64,000 nucleotides of DNA from Zygnema cylindricum (taxonomy: Eukaryota; Streptophyta; Zygnematophyceae; Zygnematales; Zygnemataceae), in contig JBBHKE010000323.1 in assembly GCA_037447655.1 (NCBI GenBank), positions 443,484-507,483 on the forward strand. The letters are read 5' to 3'. The position numbers were made by a program, and so were the translations under genes. Every line of letters starts with the position of its first letter. The first letter of the stretch is position 1. Shown here piece by piece: positions 22,946 to 34,333 of the stretch. Below the pieces are notes generated by a model, which ran no database searches, had not been told where the DNA came from, and saw nothing but the letters and a program-made list of their open reading frames with translations.

Positions 22946-23772
22946 GAGCGAGGATCAAAGGCGCGCCATGGCTGCCGCCATATTTAGAAAGTGGCAGATT
23001 TTGAAGTAGAGGATATTTTACTAAAATGTTGCCTAAATCTAGATTTGAACCTGCAACCTCTAGATTCTCTATAGCCGAGCGCCTTAACCATTAAGGCGCT
23101 ACGAAACGATACACGTGCTAGGTTTTAAAGATATATAAACATTAACGCAACAGCTAAATAACAGCAGACTAACGAAAATGAGCAAATCATACATGTACGC
23201 AAATCTAAACCATGTAAAATATATTTTGATTCGACGGCCGGCATTGTAGCCGCCACGCGAAGTGAGATTTTGGCGTCATTTGCAGATAGCGTCACACGGT
23301 GACACGTGGCGCCATATTATTTGATACCGGAGAAGATGGGAGGAGGAACCATGACTCTCGATTTCACAGGTATCACATTATAGACCATGTCGTACAATGG
23401 CCGTACAATAAGTACATCTCCTATTCTACCTTCTTGTACTGTATAGTGTTCCTATTGGACTAGGGTTTAGTAGTAGGTAGTCGTGAGTAGGCAGACCAAG
23501 AATTAGTGAGATTTAGGTACCTCTCTTTAAGAGAGCTTGTAACTATAAAGGTCATATTTGACCTGCCATAACGTACTGCTTAGGGGAGCAAATTCTGTGA
23601 TTTTTTTGCGTTTCACTCAATAGAGTCTTGTCCTCATAACGGTGAGGGTAGTCAAAATATTTGTGTGTTTGGGCGGCACTTATTCAAAGAGAAAGTGAAA
23701 GGGGCAAATATTATCCTAGAGGCTTTACAAAGGCTGCTCATTCTGTGGGTCAATGGAGACCACAAAATTTCA
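22946..23772 (+). repeat. 5' LTR of element B (truncated)
   Basis: Matches 28260-29080 from GAGGATCAAAGGCGCGCC onwards. It ends ATGGAGACCACAAAATTTCA, which contains the gag start. It is clearly more than a few percent diverged from the 3' LTR, so the insertion is older than element D. Confidence 0.9.
23041..23103 (-). other. tRNA-like segment in LTR B (antisense)
   Basis: The minus strand reads GCGCCTTAATGGTTAAGGCG CTCGGCTATAGAGA and then GCAGGTTCAAATC, with recognisable D-arm, anticodon-arm-like and B-box parts. The acceptor stem does not pair. Confidence 0.6.
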
Positions 23773-24769
23773 GGTTATGGGCCTACCCTCTAGGGTGCCT
23801 ATATTTGACGGATCTGACTTTCATTATTGGGAAATGATGATGGAGGGAGAACTATTTGAGAAGCATATATCGGCCAAAGTGTTTGGACAAATTCCATGCC
23901 CACCTCCACCTGGGTTTGAAGGGACACATTTTTCTGGCACCTCCGCCTTTACAGTTGGTAGAACAGCTGCCACCATCACCGAGGATGAAGATGAGGAAGG
24001 AGAGGAGATTGTCATGGAAGGAGAAAAGGGAGGAGTTGCAACTCAAGTGACACCATTGCCGAAGGCGATACCGACAGCAACACCACAAACAACGGCGATA
24101 AGGGTTCAAACCGAAAGATCAGAGTATGAAAAGTGGAAATACAAAGACAAGGTTGCTAAGCTCTTAATTCTTAAAAGTGTAGCAAAGGGCATTGCCATTC
24201 CCCTTATGCATGTCAAATCTTCATCTCATATTTGGATATCACTAGTTAACAAATATAAGAGTGGATCATTGCAGCAACAACAGTTGGCCGAAAATAAGAT
24301 TGCAGCTTATACTTATAAGGGAGGAAGTATGGATAATTATTGCAATGATTTAGGAGCATTATTTGGAGAGTTAGAGAGTGCAGGTAACTCATGGTCTGAG
24401 AGACAAAGAGTGAACACATTAATGATGAAACTACCTGAAGAGTATGAGAATATCATTAACCGATTGCAGGACATAGGAGATAGCAATTGGAATTGGGATG
24501 ACACTGTGGGAATGATTTTAGTGAAAGAAAGCACCATAGAGCTTAGGAGAGGGAGTCCAAGTGTTCAAGCATTGTCTGCAGGAGCTGATTGGCGGAAGCG
24601 TGATGAGGAGAGAGGGAAAGATCCCTATCGAAGCATTGGTGGAAGAGGACAAGGAGGTGGCAGATTTGATAGACAGGGAGAGGAACTTCTCGAGGAGGAT
24701 TATGTCACTTGTGTAAGAAACCGGAACACTATATGGCAGATTGTGTCAAAATTGCAGATCTTCGACTGA
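23753..24769 (+). pseudogene. copia gag (element B)
   Basis: A 338-codon frame starts at ATG 23753, 20 bp before the LTR end, and reads through the primer site (QVMGLPSR). It continues with IFDGSDFHYWEMMMEGELFE, an acidic insert (EDEDEEGEE), a capsid-like part (KGGSMDNYCNDLGALFGELE, then MMKLPEEYENIINRLQDIG) and a basic, glycine-rich RNA-binding tail. The zinc knuckle that should follow lies in another frame from about 24695, so a frameshift separates it. Gag builds the virus-like particle. Confidence 0.9.
23773..23786 (+). other. primer binding site of element B (half-tRNA, initiator Met)
   Basis: GGTTATGGGCCTAC directly follows the LTR. It has one mismatch to the complement of the initiator tRNA-Met anticodon arm. 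Confidence 0.8.
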
Positions 24770-25433
24770 AAGATGGTCAAGGAACCTCAAGGGATGGAGG
24801 AAACAAAAAGGCTTTCCTGACCCAAGTTCATGATGAGGAAATGGAAGGAAAAACTGAACCAGAAGAGGAGCTTGAGGAGCTTCTTCTTGATCCAAAAAAC
24901 ACTGAAAAGCATGTCGACATTCCACGGAGACAAAAGTATTCTTTCGGAGGTAAGAGGGATCCACCCGAGGATGGGTGGATCATAGACTCAGGGGCTTTAA
25001 TGCATATGTGCAAAGATAAGCGGTGGTTTACTAAACTGAGAAAGATCCCAACAGTTGAGATAGAGTACGGAGATGGTCGAGTAAAGACCACAAGTCTTGT
25101 TGGACTGTTGACTTGAAGGTTCTAGTTGATGGAAAGGCCTCAATTGTAACACTCTCAGATGTTCCTAACATTCCACAGCTTAGCAAGAACCTAGTCTCAA
25201 CAGCTGTCCTAGATGAAAAGGAGTTTGAAACAGGAACTGGGAAAGTAATCTTCACAGCAAGCTTTGATAATGGGGTTTATTTCATAGCTGAGAAGGGCAG
25301 TCAAGGAATGTTCAAAATTGTTCTTTGCAATGAAAAGAGTGTTCTCTACTCGTGTACAAGTGAGATGATGCTTTGGCATAAAAGGTTGGGGCATGTGCAT
25401 CTAGATAGATTAAAGAAAATGAAGAAAAAATGA
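24695..25433 (+). pseudogene. copia zinc knuckle, protease and pre-integrase (element B)
   Basis: The knuckle reads CHLCKKPEHYMADC (CX2CX4HX4C) at about 24703-24745. An acidic spacer follows, then the aspartic protease motif GWIIDSGALMHM near 24975-25010 with the catalytic D-S-G intact, and YGDGRVKTTSLVG. A frame change near 25110 leads to DVPNIPQLSKNLVS and GVYFIAEKGSQGMF, then to MMLWHKRLGHVHLDRLKKMK, the integrase zinc-binding start. A TGA stop at 25431 interrupts the same frame. Confidence 0.9.
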
Positions 25434-25436
25434 ATA

Positions 25437-26300
25437 GTGGAGGGTATAACTTTTGAGGATGATGAGACCTTTGATGATTATAGTGGATGTGCCCAAGGGA
25501 AGATTCATAGACTTCCATTTCCAAAGGCAACCACATTTAGGAGAGAGAAAGTATTAGATCTAGTTCACACTGATGTTTGGGGACCTGCTAGGTTTGCTTC
25601 ACATGGGGGGAAGAGATGGATGTTAACCATCACAGATGATTGGTCAAGGTACACGAAATTATACTTTCTCAGGTATAAGTCAGAGGTATTAAGAAGTTTG
25701 AAGGGTATAAAGTATGGAGTCAAAAGCTACATGAAACCTCAATAAAAGAGATTAGAAGTGATAATGGGAAAGAATACACCTCAAGGGACTTTGAAGAACA
25801 TCTTAAAGAAGAAGAAATTCATCATGAGAAAACTGTTCCCTATAATCCGGAACAAAATGGAGTAGCAGAAAGAGTGAATAGAACTTTAGGTGATATGTCC
25901 AAAAGTATGTTAACTGATAAAAAGATAGGGTTGCAGTTTTGGGCGGAGTCTATAAACTATGCTAATTTCATCAAAAATAGATTCCTAACTTCAGCAAATA
26001 AGGAGGAAACTCCATATGAGAGGTGGACAGGAAGAAAGCCTGATTTGTCTAGTTTGAGAGTGTTCGGAAGTCAAGTCTACAGTTTGGATTCCGATAAGAC
26101 TAAATGGAAGTTAGAGGGGAGAGGGAAGCCACGATATCTTGTAGGATATGATGAGAGCACAAAAGGATACCGAGTGTATGACTTGAAAAAGAGAGATATA
26201 ATTTTGGTAAAACACATAGTGGTGATGAATGAAGAGAAGTCCATTGATCCATTCAAATATAATAAGGAAGTTAAAATCAGATTTGAAACGGATCAGTTTT
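25437..26300 (+). pseudogene. copia integrase catalytic core (element B)
   Basis: The first part (25437-25745) contains DYSGCAQGKIHRLPFPK and LDLVHTDVWGP, with the first catalytic Asp, then TITDDWSRYTKLYFL. After a frameshift near 25740 the second part has EIRSDNGKEYTSRDFEEHL (second catalytic Asp) and NPEQNGVAERVNRTLGDMSK (beside the third acid), followed by QFWAESINYANFIKNRFLTS and PYERWTGRKPD. The integrase would insert cDNA and leave 5-bp duplications, as seen for related copies in this window. Confidence 0.92.
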
Positions 26301-27451
26301 TTGACTTTGACTTTGAAAATGAAGAGAAGGTAGAGGGTGAAAAAGAAAAATCTGCAGATCTACCAAAGGAGGAGGAAATGACAACATCCGAGGCAACGCC
26401 ACAATACAAGGTGGAAACCAATGAGGAACTTCATGAGACACCCGAATGGGAAGATAGGGGAGCTGAAAATCTCCCTAAACGAAACCCAAGGATGCCTTCT
26501 ATACCGGCGTCCAATTTTGAAAGGGGAGGAAGTAGTAAAAGACTTCAACAAAGACAAGTAAATAACCAACTCACAAAGATGTCTCACCCAGATGAACCTC
26601 AAATATACTTAGAGGCCATAAACACTCTAAAAAGTAGCCGGTGGATCACAGCTATAAATGAAGAAATGGCCTCAATCATGGAAGCCAATACATGGGAGAA
26701 GGTAAATTGTCCACCAGACCGAAAACCGATCGGATGTAAGTGGGTTTTTAAACTTAAATTAAACCTGGATAATATCATTGAGAGGTACAAAGCTAGGTTA
26801 GTTGCAAAAGGTTAAACTCAGAAAGAGGGGATAGACTACGAAGAAACCTTTGCACCTGTATTCAGATTTTCTTTTGTTAGAATCCTTTTAAGTATAGCCG
26901 CAGCAAAGGATATGGAAATCCACCAGATGGATATTAAAACGGTCTTTTTGCACGGAGAGTTAGAAGAAGAAATTAACATGAGGCAACCGGAAGGATTCGT
27001 GAAAAGTGGGGAAGAAAACAAAGTTTGCAAACTGATAAAATCACTCTATGGGCTTAAGTAAGCCCGCGACAGTGGAATATAAAGCTAGACGAAATTCTGA
27101 TGAGTTTGGGGTATATCACAATTAGTTCAGATCACTTTATATATTTATTTAAGGATGAGAATGGAGTGATATTAATTGCTATTTATGTGGATGATTTGTA
27201 GGTCTTAAGCAAGTCCTTAGATAAAATAAACAAACTAAAACGGGATCTTAGAAAGCAGTTTTGATATGAAAGATCTCGGCGAAGCAAAGTACATTTTGGG
27301 AATAACGATAGAGAGAGATAGAGGGAATATAATTATAAGACTCACTCAAAAAGAAGCAATCGGCAATACGCTAGAAAAATTTCAGATGGAAAAAACAAAC
27401 GGATGTACTATTCTTATGGATTTGAAGAAAGTGTACGAGGGGAGTGAATAG
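26300..27451 (+). pseudogene. copia linker and reverse transcriptase (element B)
   Basis: An acidic linker (EEKVEGEKEKSADLPKEEEM) leads to PASNFERGGSSKR, SRWITAINEEMASIMEANTW and GCKWVFK, then RYKARLVAKG and a TAA stop at 26813. After it come EGIDYEETFAPVF, HQMDIKTVFLHGELEE and KLIKSLYGLK, followed by another TAA (27059). The catalytic YVDD is intact near 27185-27200, but the next residue but one is a TAG stop. KDLGEAKYILGITIERDRG follows at 27266. Reverse transcriptase function is lost through several stops and shifts. Confidence 0.92.
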
Positions 27452-28213
27452 AGAGGAATATTGATCATTAATGATGAGATGGATGAGATAGAAAGAAAAT
27501 TTATGCAAAATATCCCTTATCGGCAGATTGTAGGCAGTTTAATTTATTTTATTAACTGTACCCGTCCGGATATAGCTGCAGCTGTAGGTGTCCTTAGTAG
27601 AAGTCTAAATGAACCACGAAAGAGAGACTAGGAGGCTGCCAAAAGGGTAATGAGGTATCTGGTAGGGACAAGGGAATTATAGTTGCATTTGGGAGGGGAG
27701 CATACTGACATCACCACATAGAGTGATGCCAGTTATGGAGATGTGCCTTTAAGGAGGTGTACGACTAGATATGTGTTGCAAATTAGATCCGGTGCATGTT
27801 GTTGGAGTAGTAGGCAACAAAAAGTAGTTGCTCAGTCCACTATGGAGGCTGAATACATGGCTTCATGTGCTCCAACCAAAGAATTAAAGTGGATTAAATC
27901 TCTTGTTGAAGAACTTGGGTTGATGAAGTCTGGAACTCAAAATGTTTTTTGTGATAATCAAGCTGCCATCTCAATTGCAGCTAATCCAAAATATCACTTC
28001 AAAGCTAAACATATGGATATTAGACTAAGATTTGTCAGAAAGAAGGTAGAAAATAAAATTATTAAACTGGTTAATAAAACTCATAGAGAAATGATTGCTG
28101 ACATGATGACAAAACCAGTGCCTTCCCCTAAGTTGATTTATTGCAAAGAAAACTGTGGATTAAAATTGAAAAGTGACTATGAATTAAGGGGAGTGTTGAA
28201 AAGAGGTAATTAA
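27452..28213 (+). pseudogene. copia RNase H (element B)
   Basis: The early part (27480-27740) has NCTRPDIAAAVG and three tryptophan codons turned to TAG (27629, 27680, 27719). The later part is open for 156 codons: RRCTTRYVLQIRSGACCWSS, STMEAEYMASC, VFCDNQAAISIAANPKYHFK, HMDIRLRFVRKKVENK, MIADMMTKPVPSPKLIYCKE. It ends at 28213, inside the LTR start, just past the polypurine tract. Confidence 0.92.
28184..28193 (+). other. polypurine tract of element B
   Basis: TTAAGGGGAG immediately precedes the 3' LTR. Confidence 0.75.
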
Positions 28214-28347
28214 TAGTTCACTTCTCTATTTTAGTTTTGCTTTAAAGAAAGAGAGTGAGGATCAAAGGCGCGCCATGGCTGCCGCCATATTTAGAAAGTG
28301 GTAGATTTTGAAATAGAGGATATTTTACTAAAATGTTGCCTAGGTCT

Positions 28348-28409
28348 AGGTTTGAACCTGCGACCTCTGGATTCTCTATAGCCAAGCGCCTTAACCATTA
28401 AGGCGCTAC
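28348..28409 (-). other. tRNA-like segment in LTR B (antisense)
   Basis: Same arrangement as 23041-23103, with B box GCAGGTTCAAACC and A-box region TTAATGGTTAAGGCGC. Confidence 0.6.
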
Positions 28410-28684
28410 GAAACGATACACGTGCATGGTTTTAAAGATATATAAACATTAACGCAACAGCTAATTAACAGCAGACTAACGAAAAAGAGCAATTCATGCA
28501 TGTACGCAAATCTAAACCGTGTAAAATATGTTTTGATTGGACGACCGGCATTGTAGCCGCCACGCGAAGTGAGCTTTTGGCGTCATTTGGAGATAGCGTC
28601 ACGCTGTGACACGTGGCGCCACATTATTTGATACCGGAGAAGATGGGAGGAGGAACCATGGCTCCCGATTTCACCGGTGTCACC

Positions 28685-28765
28685 TTGTAGACCATGTCGT
28701 ACAATGGTCGTACAATAAGTACATCTCCTATTGTACCTTATTGTACTATATAGTGTTCCTATTGG
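28685..28765 (+). promoter_or_regulatory. putative LTR promoter: GTAC cluster and TATA-like box
   Basis: Five GTAC tetramers occur in about 70 bp (CGTACAATGGTCGTACAATA, AGTACATC, GTACC, TTGTACTA), followed by CTATATAG and, about 100-200 bp later, the hairpin leader. The order is the same in the LTR at 46678. Promoter function is inferred from position only. Confidence 0.45.
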
Positions 28766-28884
28766 ACTAGGGTTTAGTAGTAGGTAGTCGTGAGTAGGCA
28801 GACCAAGACTTAGTGAGATTTAGGTAACGCTCTCTAAGAGAGCTTGTAACTATAAAGGTCATCTTTGACCAGCCATAACTTACT

Positions 28885-28955
28885 GCTCAGGGGAGCAAAT
28901 TCAGTGATTCTTTTTGCGTTTGACTCAAGGGAGTCTTGTCCTCACAAGGGTGAGG
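28885..28955 (+). other. conserved leader hairpins (family B)
   Basis: GCTC-AGGG-GAGC, GACTC-AAGG-GAGTC and CCTCAC-AAGG-GTGAGG follow each other. A fourth, weaker one follows (GTGCT...GGCAC, near 28975-28990). Confidence 0.7.
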
Positions 28956-31204
28956 GTGGTTAGAATATTTGTGTGCTTGGGCGGCACTTATTCAGTTGGA
29001 AAGTGAAAGGGGCAAATATTATCCTCGAGGCTTTACATAGGCTGCTTATTCTGTGGGTCAATGGAGACCACAGAATTTCATGTGTGAACTGTTTAAATAA
29101 ATATTGAACCCTATATATCCGTATCGATTATTCTACGACTCAACAAATAAGGCAGATGGCTATAATGTATCCCATTCGACCTAGGATCAAATCAAGATCG
29201 ATCCATATATTTTGTTAAATTTTCCTTTTGTGTCTCTCTCTAACTCTTTAGTCTGCATTTTGGCTATTAAAGAGGCTAGCCATGGTGGCTCTCCGCCTAA
29301 CTCTCTCTCTCGTATCTAAAGTTTAGGAAATAAACTAGTGACATGAAAATTATTTTTTCAACACCCCTCCTCTCTCCCACCCTTTCCCTCCCGTAACTCG
29401 AGTTAAATTTTGTTTTTCTACAGGCTCATTTTTATCCTCTATTTGACTTTTATTTTTCACGCCCACCGCTCTTCCATCTCCCACCTTCAAAAGGCACCCC
29501 TCTCCCACTTATGATCGTCCCTCTCTCTTCATCTTTAACCAAGGTAATACCAATAGTAATAAAACATAATTTCATTTTTTTTTTTTTAATTAATAGGGAG
29601 GGAGAAATTCAGGGGTGTCGAGGGACACGGTAGACATGAGGGGTTGAGAGGGGAGTCCAAAGGCCGCAAGGTGGTCAGAAATTGGGTTCGTGTAAGGCGG
29701 ATTACAGAGAATGGTAGGAAGGGTGGGGAATGTTAAGATGGAAGGCTTGTTTTGGTTTTTCTTTTTGTTTTTCTTTTCAACGATTGGTATGGCTTAATCC
29801 TATTTTTTAATTTGAATGAAATTTGAGAAGAGAGAAGGGGCGTTTCTTTTGTCGCTTTCCCCGTTATCCCTCACCCCTTTCACAAACCATATTTAGTGTG
29901 ATACAAAACATGACCAGCTAGGACGGTCGCATATAATCCCTCACCCTCCAAACCCTAAAATGCGCAAGATATACTCAAAAGATCAAACCAAAACATCTTG
30001 CCAAGGAAAAAAAAAATATTACAAAATGTGGACTTTTTTTGCTTAAATGCTTATATTAAATATAAGTGGAACGTGAAGAGTAGTAACTAAAAAAAAAAAA
30101 ATTGCCAACATAGTTATTGCCATTAAGCCCCATTTTGGTATAAATTCTACTCTATTTTCAAAATAGCATCTGGCATTCGTGGAATTGAGTCTTACAAATC
30201 CTGTAGGTTCGTCAATTGACCAATGGATGATGGAATGTTTCCACTCAGCTGGTTTTCATGCAACCATCTGTATTGCAAATCATCCCCACCCCATCAACCC
30301 CCCTTTCGTGAGTCCACATTAAACATGGTTTCATGGTGAGGTGAGGGTAAGCTCTCTTATCGCACCAAACATGGTCAGTGAGAGAGGTGAGGTGAAGCTC
30401 ATCGATTATAGAAAACATGGTTTAATGGAGGTATTACAAGGGGAGATTGGGTATTTATAGATTTAAGTAATAGTTGATCATTGTGCTTAAATTTTTGTAT
30501 TAAATATGATACAAACATAAAGATAACTAACTTCAAAAAAGAAGATTGTGCGAACACATTAATTGCCAAAGCACCACTTTGGATGAAATTGTACCCTATT
30601 TTAGAAGTAGCAATTATCTTTGTGTAAGATAAACTCACAAAAATTGGATTTTCGTCAGCTGAGTTATGGACGATGGAATGCTTCCGTTCAACTGGTTGGT
30701 CCATAGTTCTCTGTAAGGCCATCCAACCCATCAAACCCCCTCTTCCTTCTAAATGCCTTTTGTTTATTTGGATCGTAACTTAATAAAAAATTAATGTGAA
30801 CTATTGTTATGTACGACTATATAATTCGTTCAAAATTCGGTTGTTAAAAATCTATTTTTTTCTTTTACAACATTTGGAGCAATTCTCTTTAATAATAGAG
30901 AGAACAATTTAAAAATTTGTGGCATCATTCCTCAGAAAGTTTTCCAAATTTTGTGAGAAAATAAAAACATTGTAGAGATATGCAATGCATTATTATAATT
31001 TTGAAAACAAAGCAACTTGCTCAATCAAATTCAGTGTATTTATTGGGTCAACATTTTCACTCTAATTTTTTGTCAATTTTAATGAACAACTTTATATTTA
31101 CCACTATTTATATTCTAAATGTTGTTGTTGATGTCTTAAAAGCTACACGTGGTGTGCTCGCCAAAACCCTCATTTCGTTTTGTTTAAAATACTTTCAAAA
31201 TATC

Positions 31205-31400
31205 ACCTTTCTCAACAATCCTCTAGTGTTCCTCCTTTTTCTTCCCTCATTGTCCGTCATCCTTTCCATTCCTCTCCCCTCCCTTCCCAACCCACCTCGC
31301 GCCCTCTTTTACCATCCTACCTCTTTGCCATCCCTCCCCTCTCTTCCCCTCCCCTCCCCTACCCTCTCTTCACCTCCCACCACCTCCCCCCCCCTTGTTT
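31205..31400 (+). repeat. pyrimidine-rich tract
   Basis: Nearly pure C and T on the plus strand, with CCCCTCCC motifs. Similar tracts are at 29345-29530, 32575-32720, 33100-33261 and 39695-40480. Confidence 0.85.
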
Positions 31401-33256
31401 ATAAAGGTTCGAGCAAAAAAAAAGGGGGGCGCAACTCTTTGTTTTTTTTAATATTCATATTGCTTTGTTCAATTTTTTGTTTTTAGATTTTTTTCGAGAT
31501 TAATTTTAAAGTCGTTTATGCCTGTTTTGAGTAGTTTAAAGGACAACGAGTTTGCATTCTTTTATTATTTTTTCCATGTTTTTTCTTTTGGGTGTTTTTT
31601 TTGGGTCTATTTTTTCGTGTATCTTTTTAGGTATTCTTTTTGTGTATTATTTTTTTTTTGAGCGGGCTATGGTGGGGGTGTAAGCTCTCTAACCGCATTG
31701 ACTATATTGTTGGGAGCGTTCCCTCACCCTCTCTTACCTCTCCCTCTAAGCATTATCCTTACCCTCCCCTTCGCCCCCTACATCGAGTGAAATTGTGTTG
31801 CTTAATTTTAAAAGCTTCGGAATAGTTTAACAATTTCTCAAAGCTTTTGTTTTAAATATGATTAAAAACATCAAAATTTTAAATTTGTACAAAAAAACTT
31901 GTGCCAGCACATTCATTGCCATTAAAAGCCAGAATCGAGGAAATTCCACCCCATTTTAAAGAAAGCAATTGGCTTTGTGTAGAAATAAGTCTTACAATTT
32001 TAGGAGGCTTGTCATTTGACCGATGGACAACGGAATGCTTCCGCTCAACTTATTCTTAGCCAGCCCTCTGTAACGCCATCGATCCCATCAGCGACCCACT
32101 CCCCTTTAAATGCCTTTGTTTATTATAAGGTTAAGAAAAAATGAGTATGAACTATTGCTATGTACGTTTACATAATTCTTTATTTTTTAATTTAGTGTTG
32201 TTAAAATAACATTCGCTTTTTTTTTACATTTTGAGATTTAATTATTTTGTGATAGAGGTAAATATTTAAAATCATCTAATATTATTCCTCAATTGATTTC
32301 CTAATTTTGCAATTAAACATCAACATAGCATAGAGATATGCAATGTGTTAATAGTTTTGTGGACACTAAAGCGAATTTTTTCAGCAATATTTATATATCT
32401 AGTGCTTCAAATTTCCGACAATAATTTTTTGAAATTTTAGTTTATAAATAAAATGTTCCATCATTTATTTTATGATCTTTGTTAATTTCTTGAAATTTAG
32501 ATATAGTGTGGAAGCCCAAAACCCCATCACGCCTTTTTTACAAGAATTTCAAAATGTCACCATTCTATCACTCCAAAATTTCCCCTCTTTCCTTTTCCTT
32601 CATCATCATTTCCGTCCCACTCCCTACCCCATGTCTTATCGTCAATTGCCCGCATCGTTCCCCTTCCCTGCCCACCCCTCCTTTCTTTTACCCTCCGGCC
32701 CGAAATACAATCTCATTCTCCTCTCTTTCATACTCTCGTATTTCCTCCACATATTGTTTCAATAAGGTTACTACCTCTTGCCATGTCCTCCCGAATAGAA
32801 ATGCAAAAATGGCGTCACACGTGTGAGCATGTGTCGCCCAAAAACATCCAAAATTTTGACATGTGTCGACTAAATACACTGGGACCCCTACATGTAGACA
32901 AAGGATCGAAATTGCTAAACGACAACCCAAACATAAAATAGTGAACCGAGATTAAAGTACTGTTGTACTAAAAAAAACGTACAGACAGAGAATTCTAAAT
33001 GTAAAACGAAAAAGCGTAAAACTAACACGAAATCAAACAAAGAAATAGGGGGATGGGATCGACCCGATGACACACCGGACAAATTCTTCCAATAAATAAT
33101 ACATCCCCTCCCCTCCCCTTCTCTTCCCTTACTTTCCATATCCTCCCTCCGGTGCCCCTCTTCATCCCTACTTTCACCTCCCCTCTCCTTCTTAGACCTT
33201 CCCACCCCTACCACACCGTCCCCTCCCCTTCCTCAGCTCCTTTCACCACCCCTCCC

Positions 33257-33261
33257 ACCCT
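33257..33261. other. target site duplication ACCCT (left) of element M
   Basis: ACCCT also follows the right LTR at 39695-39699. Confidence 0.85.
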
Positions 33262-34333
33262 TGTAGTCCTTTGGTCTAAAATTGACCGCGGAAAAACACC
33301 CAAACTATTGCATCCTCAACAAAGTGTAATATAGGCCAATGAGATATCATCCACGAATAACATCCTCTCCTTACATATACTTATCAACCTTGTGACACAT
33401 CACGAACTACCCCTTACGACTTACATAAAAATGAGTTCAATGTACATCAAACAATACATGACATACGAACCAAATACAAAAAGCAATTACAAATGATATC
33501 TTCGAAAAAGCCTTATAGTATCAACGCAACAATGCTATGCTATTAGCCAAGTTCCTTACACTCTACTTTTCTTAATACATTCATACATTAGTTTTCAGAG
33601 CTCACGTGGATATATACATTTAGGAGCCGCCTACAACTAACAACGCGCCAAGTATTAATATCTACAATTAGATCTTAATATACACCTTAGATTAACTCTG
33701 TATCAATCTTCCTATTACACTACTTTTGTTATCTACGTACATTCCGGATTATTTCTACACGATGACTACATCAGACAACTATTTTTATCACAATACTATT
33801 CAATCACAACCTAAATAAATGTTTACTATCACTAATTTTCTGTGTATGCCTTGATTTCTACTACCTGCTTTTGTTCATATCGTATTGTTATTTTAGAGTT
33901 TGTACTATATAGGTCGTCGTGACCGCTTGTTGAATATCCTCGTGCCACATAGTCAATGTCGGTACTCGTATCCAAAAGAACCTCTATGTCGGATTGCGTT
34001 GACTAAGGGATCCACTGTGTACCTGTTGCACGGTCGTGTACGTTTCATTCCCGTTGTTATTATACTTGTCAAAAATGCACCAAACGTTATCGCATTACCG
34101 CCCATAAATATCGCCATCGCTTAATCCTCCACTTGCACATAAATCTTTGTTTGTAATGCTGCAAATAAGTTGCGTGATACTCCACGATTAATAATGCGCC
34201 ATGTGCTCATATCCAAGTCATTTTTACAAACCGAACCTCCAAATACATCCGCATCAAATTACGTACGCCTCATAGCGTATTACTAAGGCTACACTAAAAT
34301 AAGTGTGTACGAAACTAAGTGTTTAAAACAACA
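33262..34333 (-). repeat. 3' LTR of element M
   Basis: From TGTAGTCCTTTGGTC to TTTAAAACAACA on the plus strand, 1072 bp. It contains the uninterrupted versions of two sites that are interrupted in the right LTR (33534-33542 and near 33735). Confidence 0.85.

Larger units (their letters stand above)
22946..29080 (+). mobile_element. Ty1/copia element B, nearly complete but inactive
   Basis: It has a 5' truncated LTR (22946-23772), primer site, gag-pol 23753-28213, polypurine tract and 3' LTR (28194-29080). All copia domains are in order, but the frame has at least ten stops or shifts. The first 60 bp or so of the 5' LTR are missing at the junction with element A, so the left target duplication is lost. 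Confidence 0.95.
28194..29080 (+). repeat. 3' LTR of element B
   Basis: 887 bp from TGTTGAAAAGAGG to CAGAATTTCA. It contains the antisense tRNA-like block (28348-28409), a GTAC cluster with a TATA-like CTATATAG (28690-28760) and the hairpins at 28885-28896, 28922-28935, 28940-28955. Confidence 0.92.
29081..33261. repeat. degenerate repeat region, unit about 1.3 kb
   Basis: No gene is visible. A 300-bp block ending around GATGGAATGCTTCCACTCAA and CTGGTT, followed by CCATCAA and a C-rich run, recurs near 30035-30330, 30480-30790, 31840-32130 and, beyond element M, 40830-41150. Another shared block lies at 31140 and 32500. Each unit has a C/T-rich stretch. Open frames here are low-complexity. 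Confidence 0.7.

Noticed and set aside
23041-23103. Functional tRNA gene
   Set aside because: A and B boxes are recognisable but no 7-bp acceptor stem pairs and the T arm is mismatched. It lies in an LTR and is repeated with changes in the other LTR.
24695-24710. Programmed gag-pol frameshift in element B
   Set aside because: The shift lies before the zinc knuckle, inside gag. Copia elements usually have one frame, and the copy has many other breaks. I saw no slippery heptamer.
30980-31486. 168-codon open frame
   Set aside because: Much of it is the translation of a C/T-rich tract (Pro, Ser, Leu). It has no motif and is not kept in the related repeat unit at 32500.
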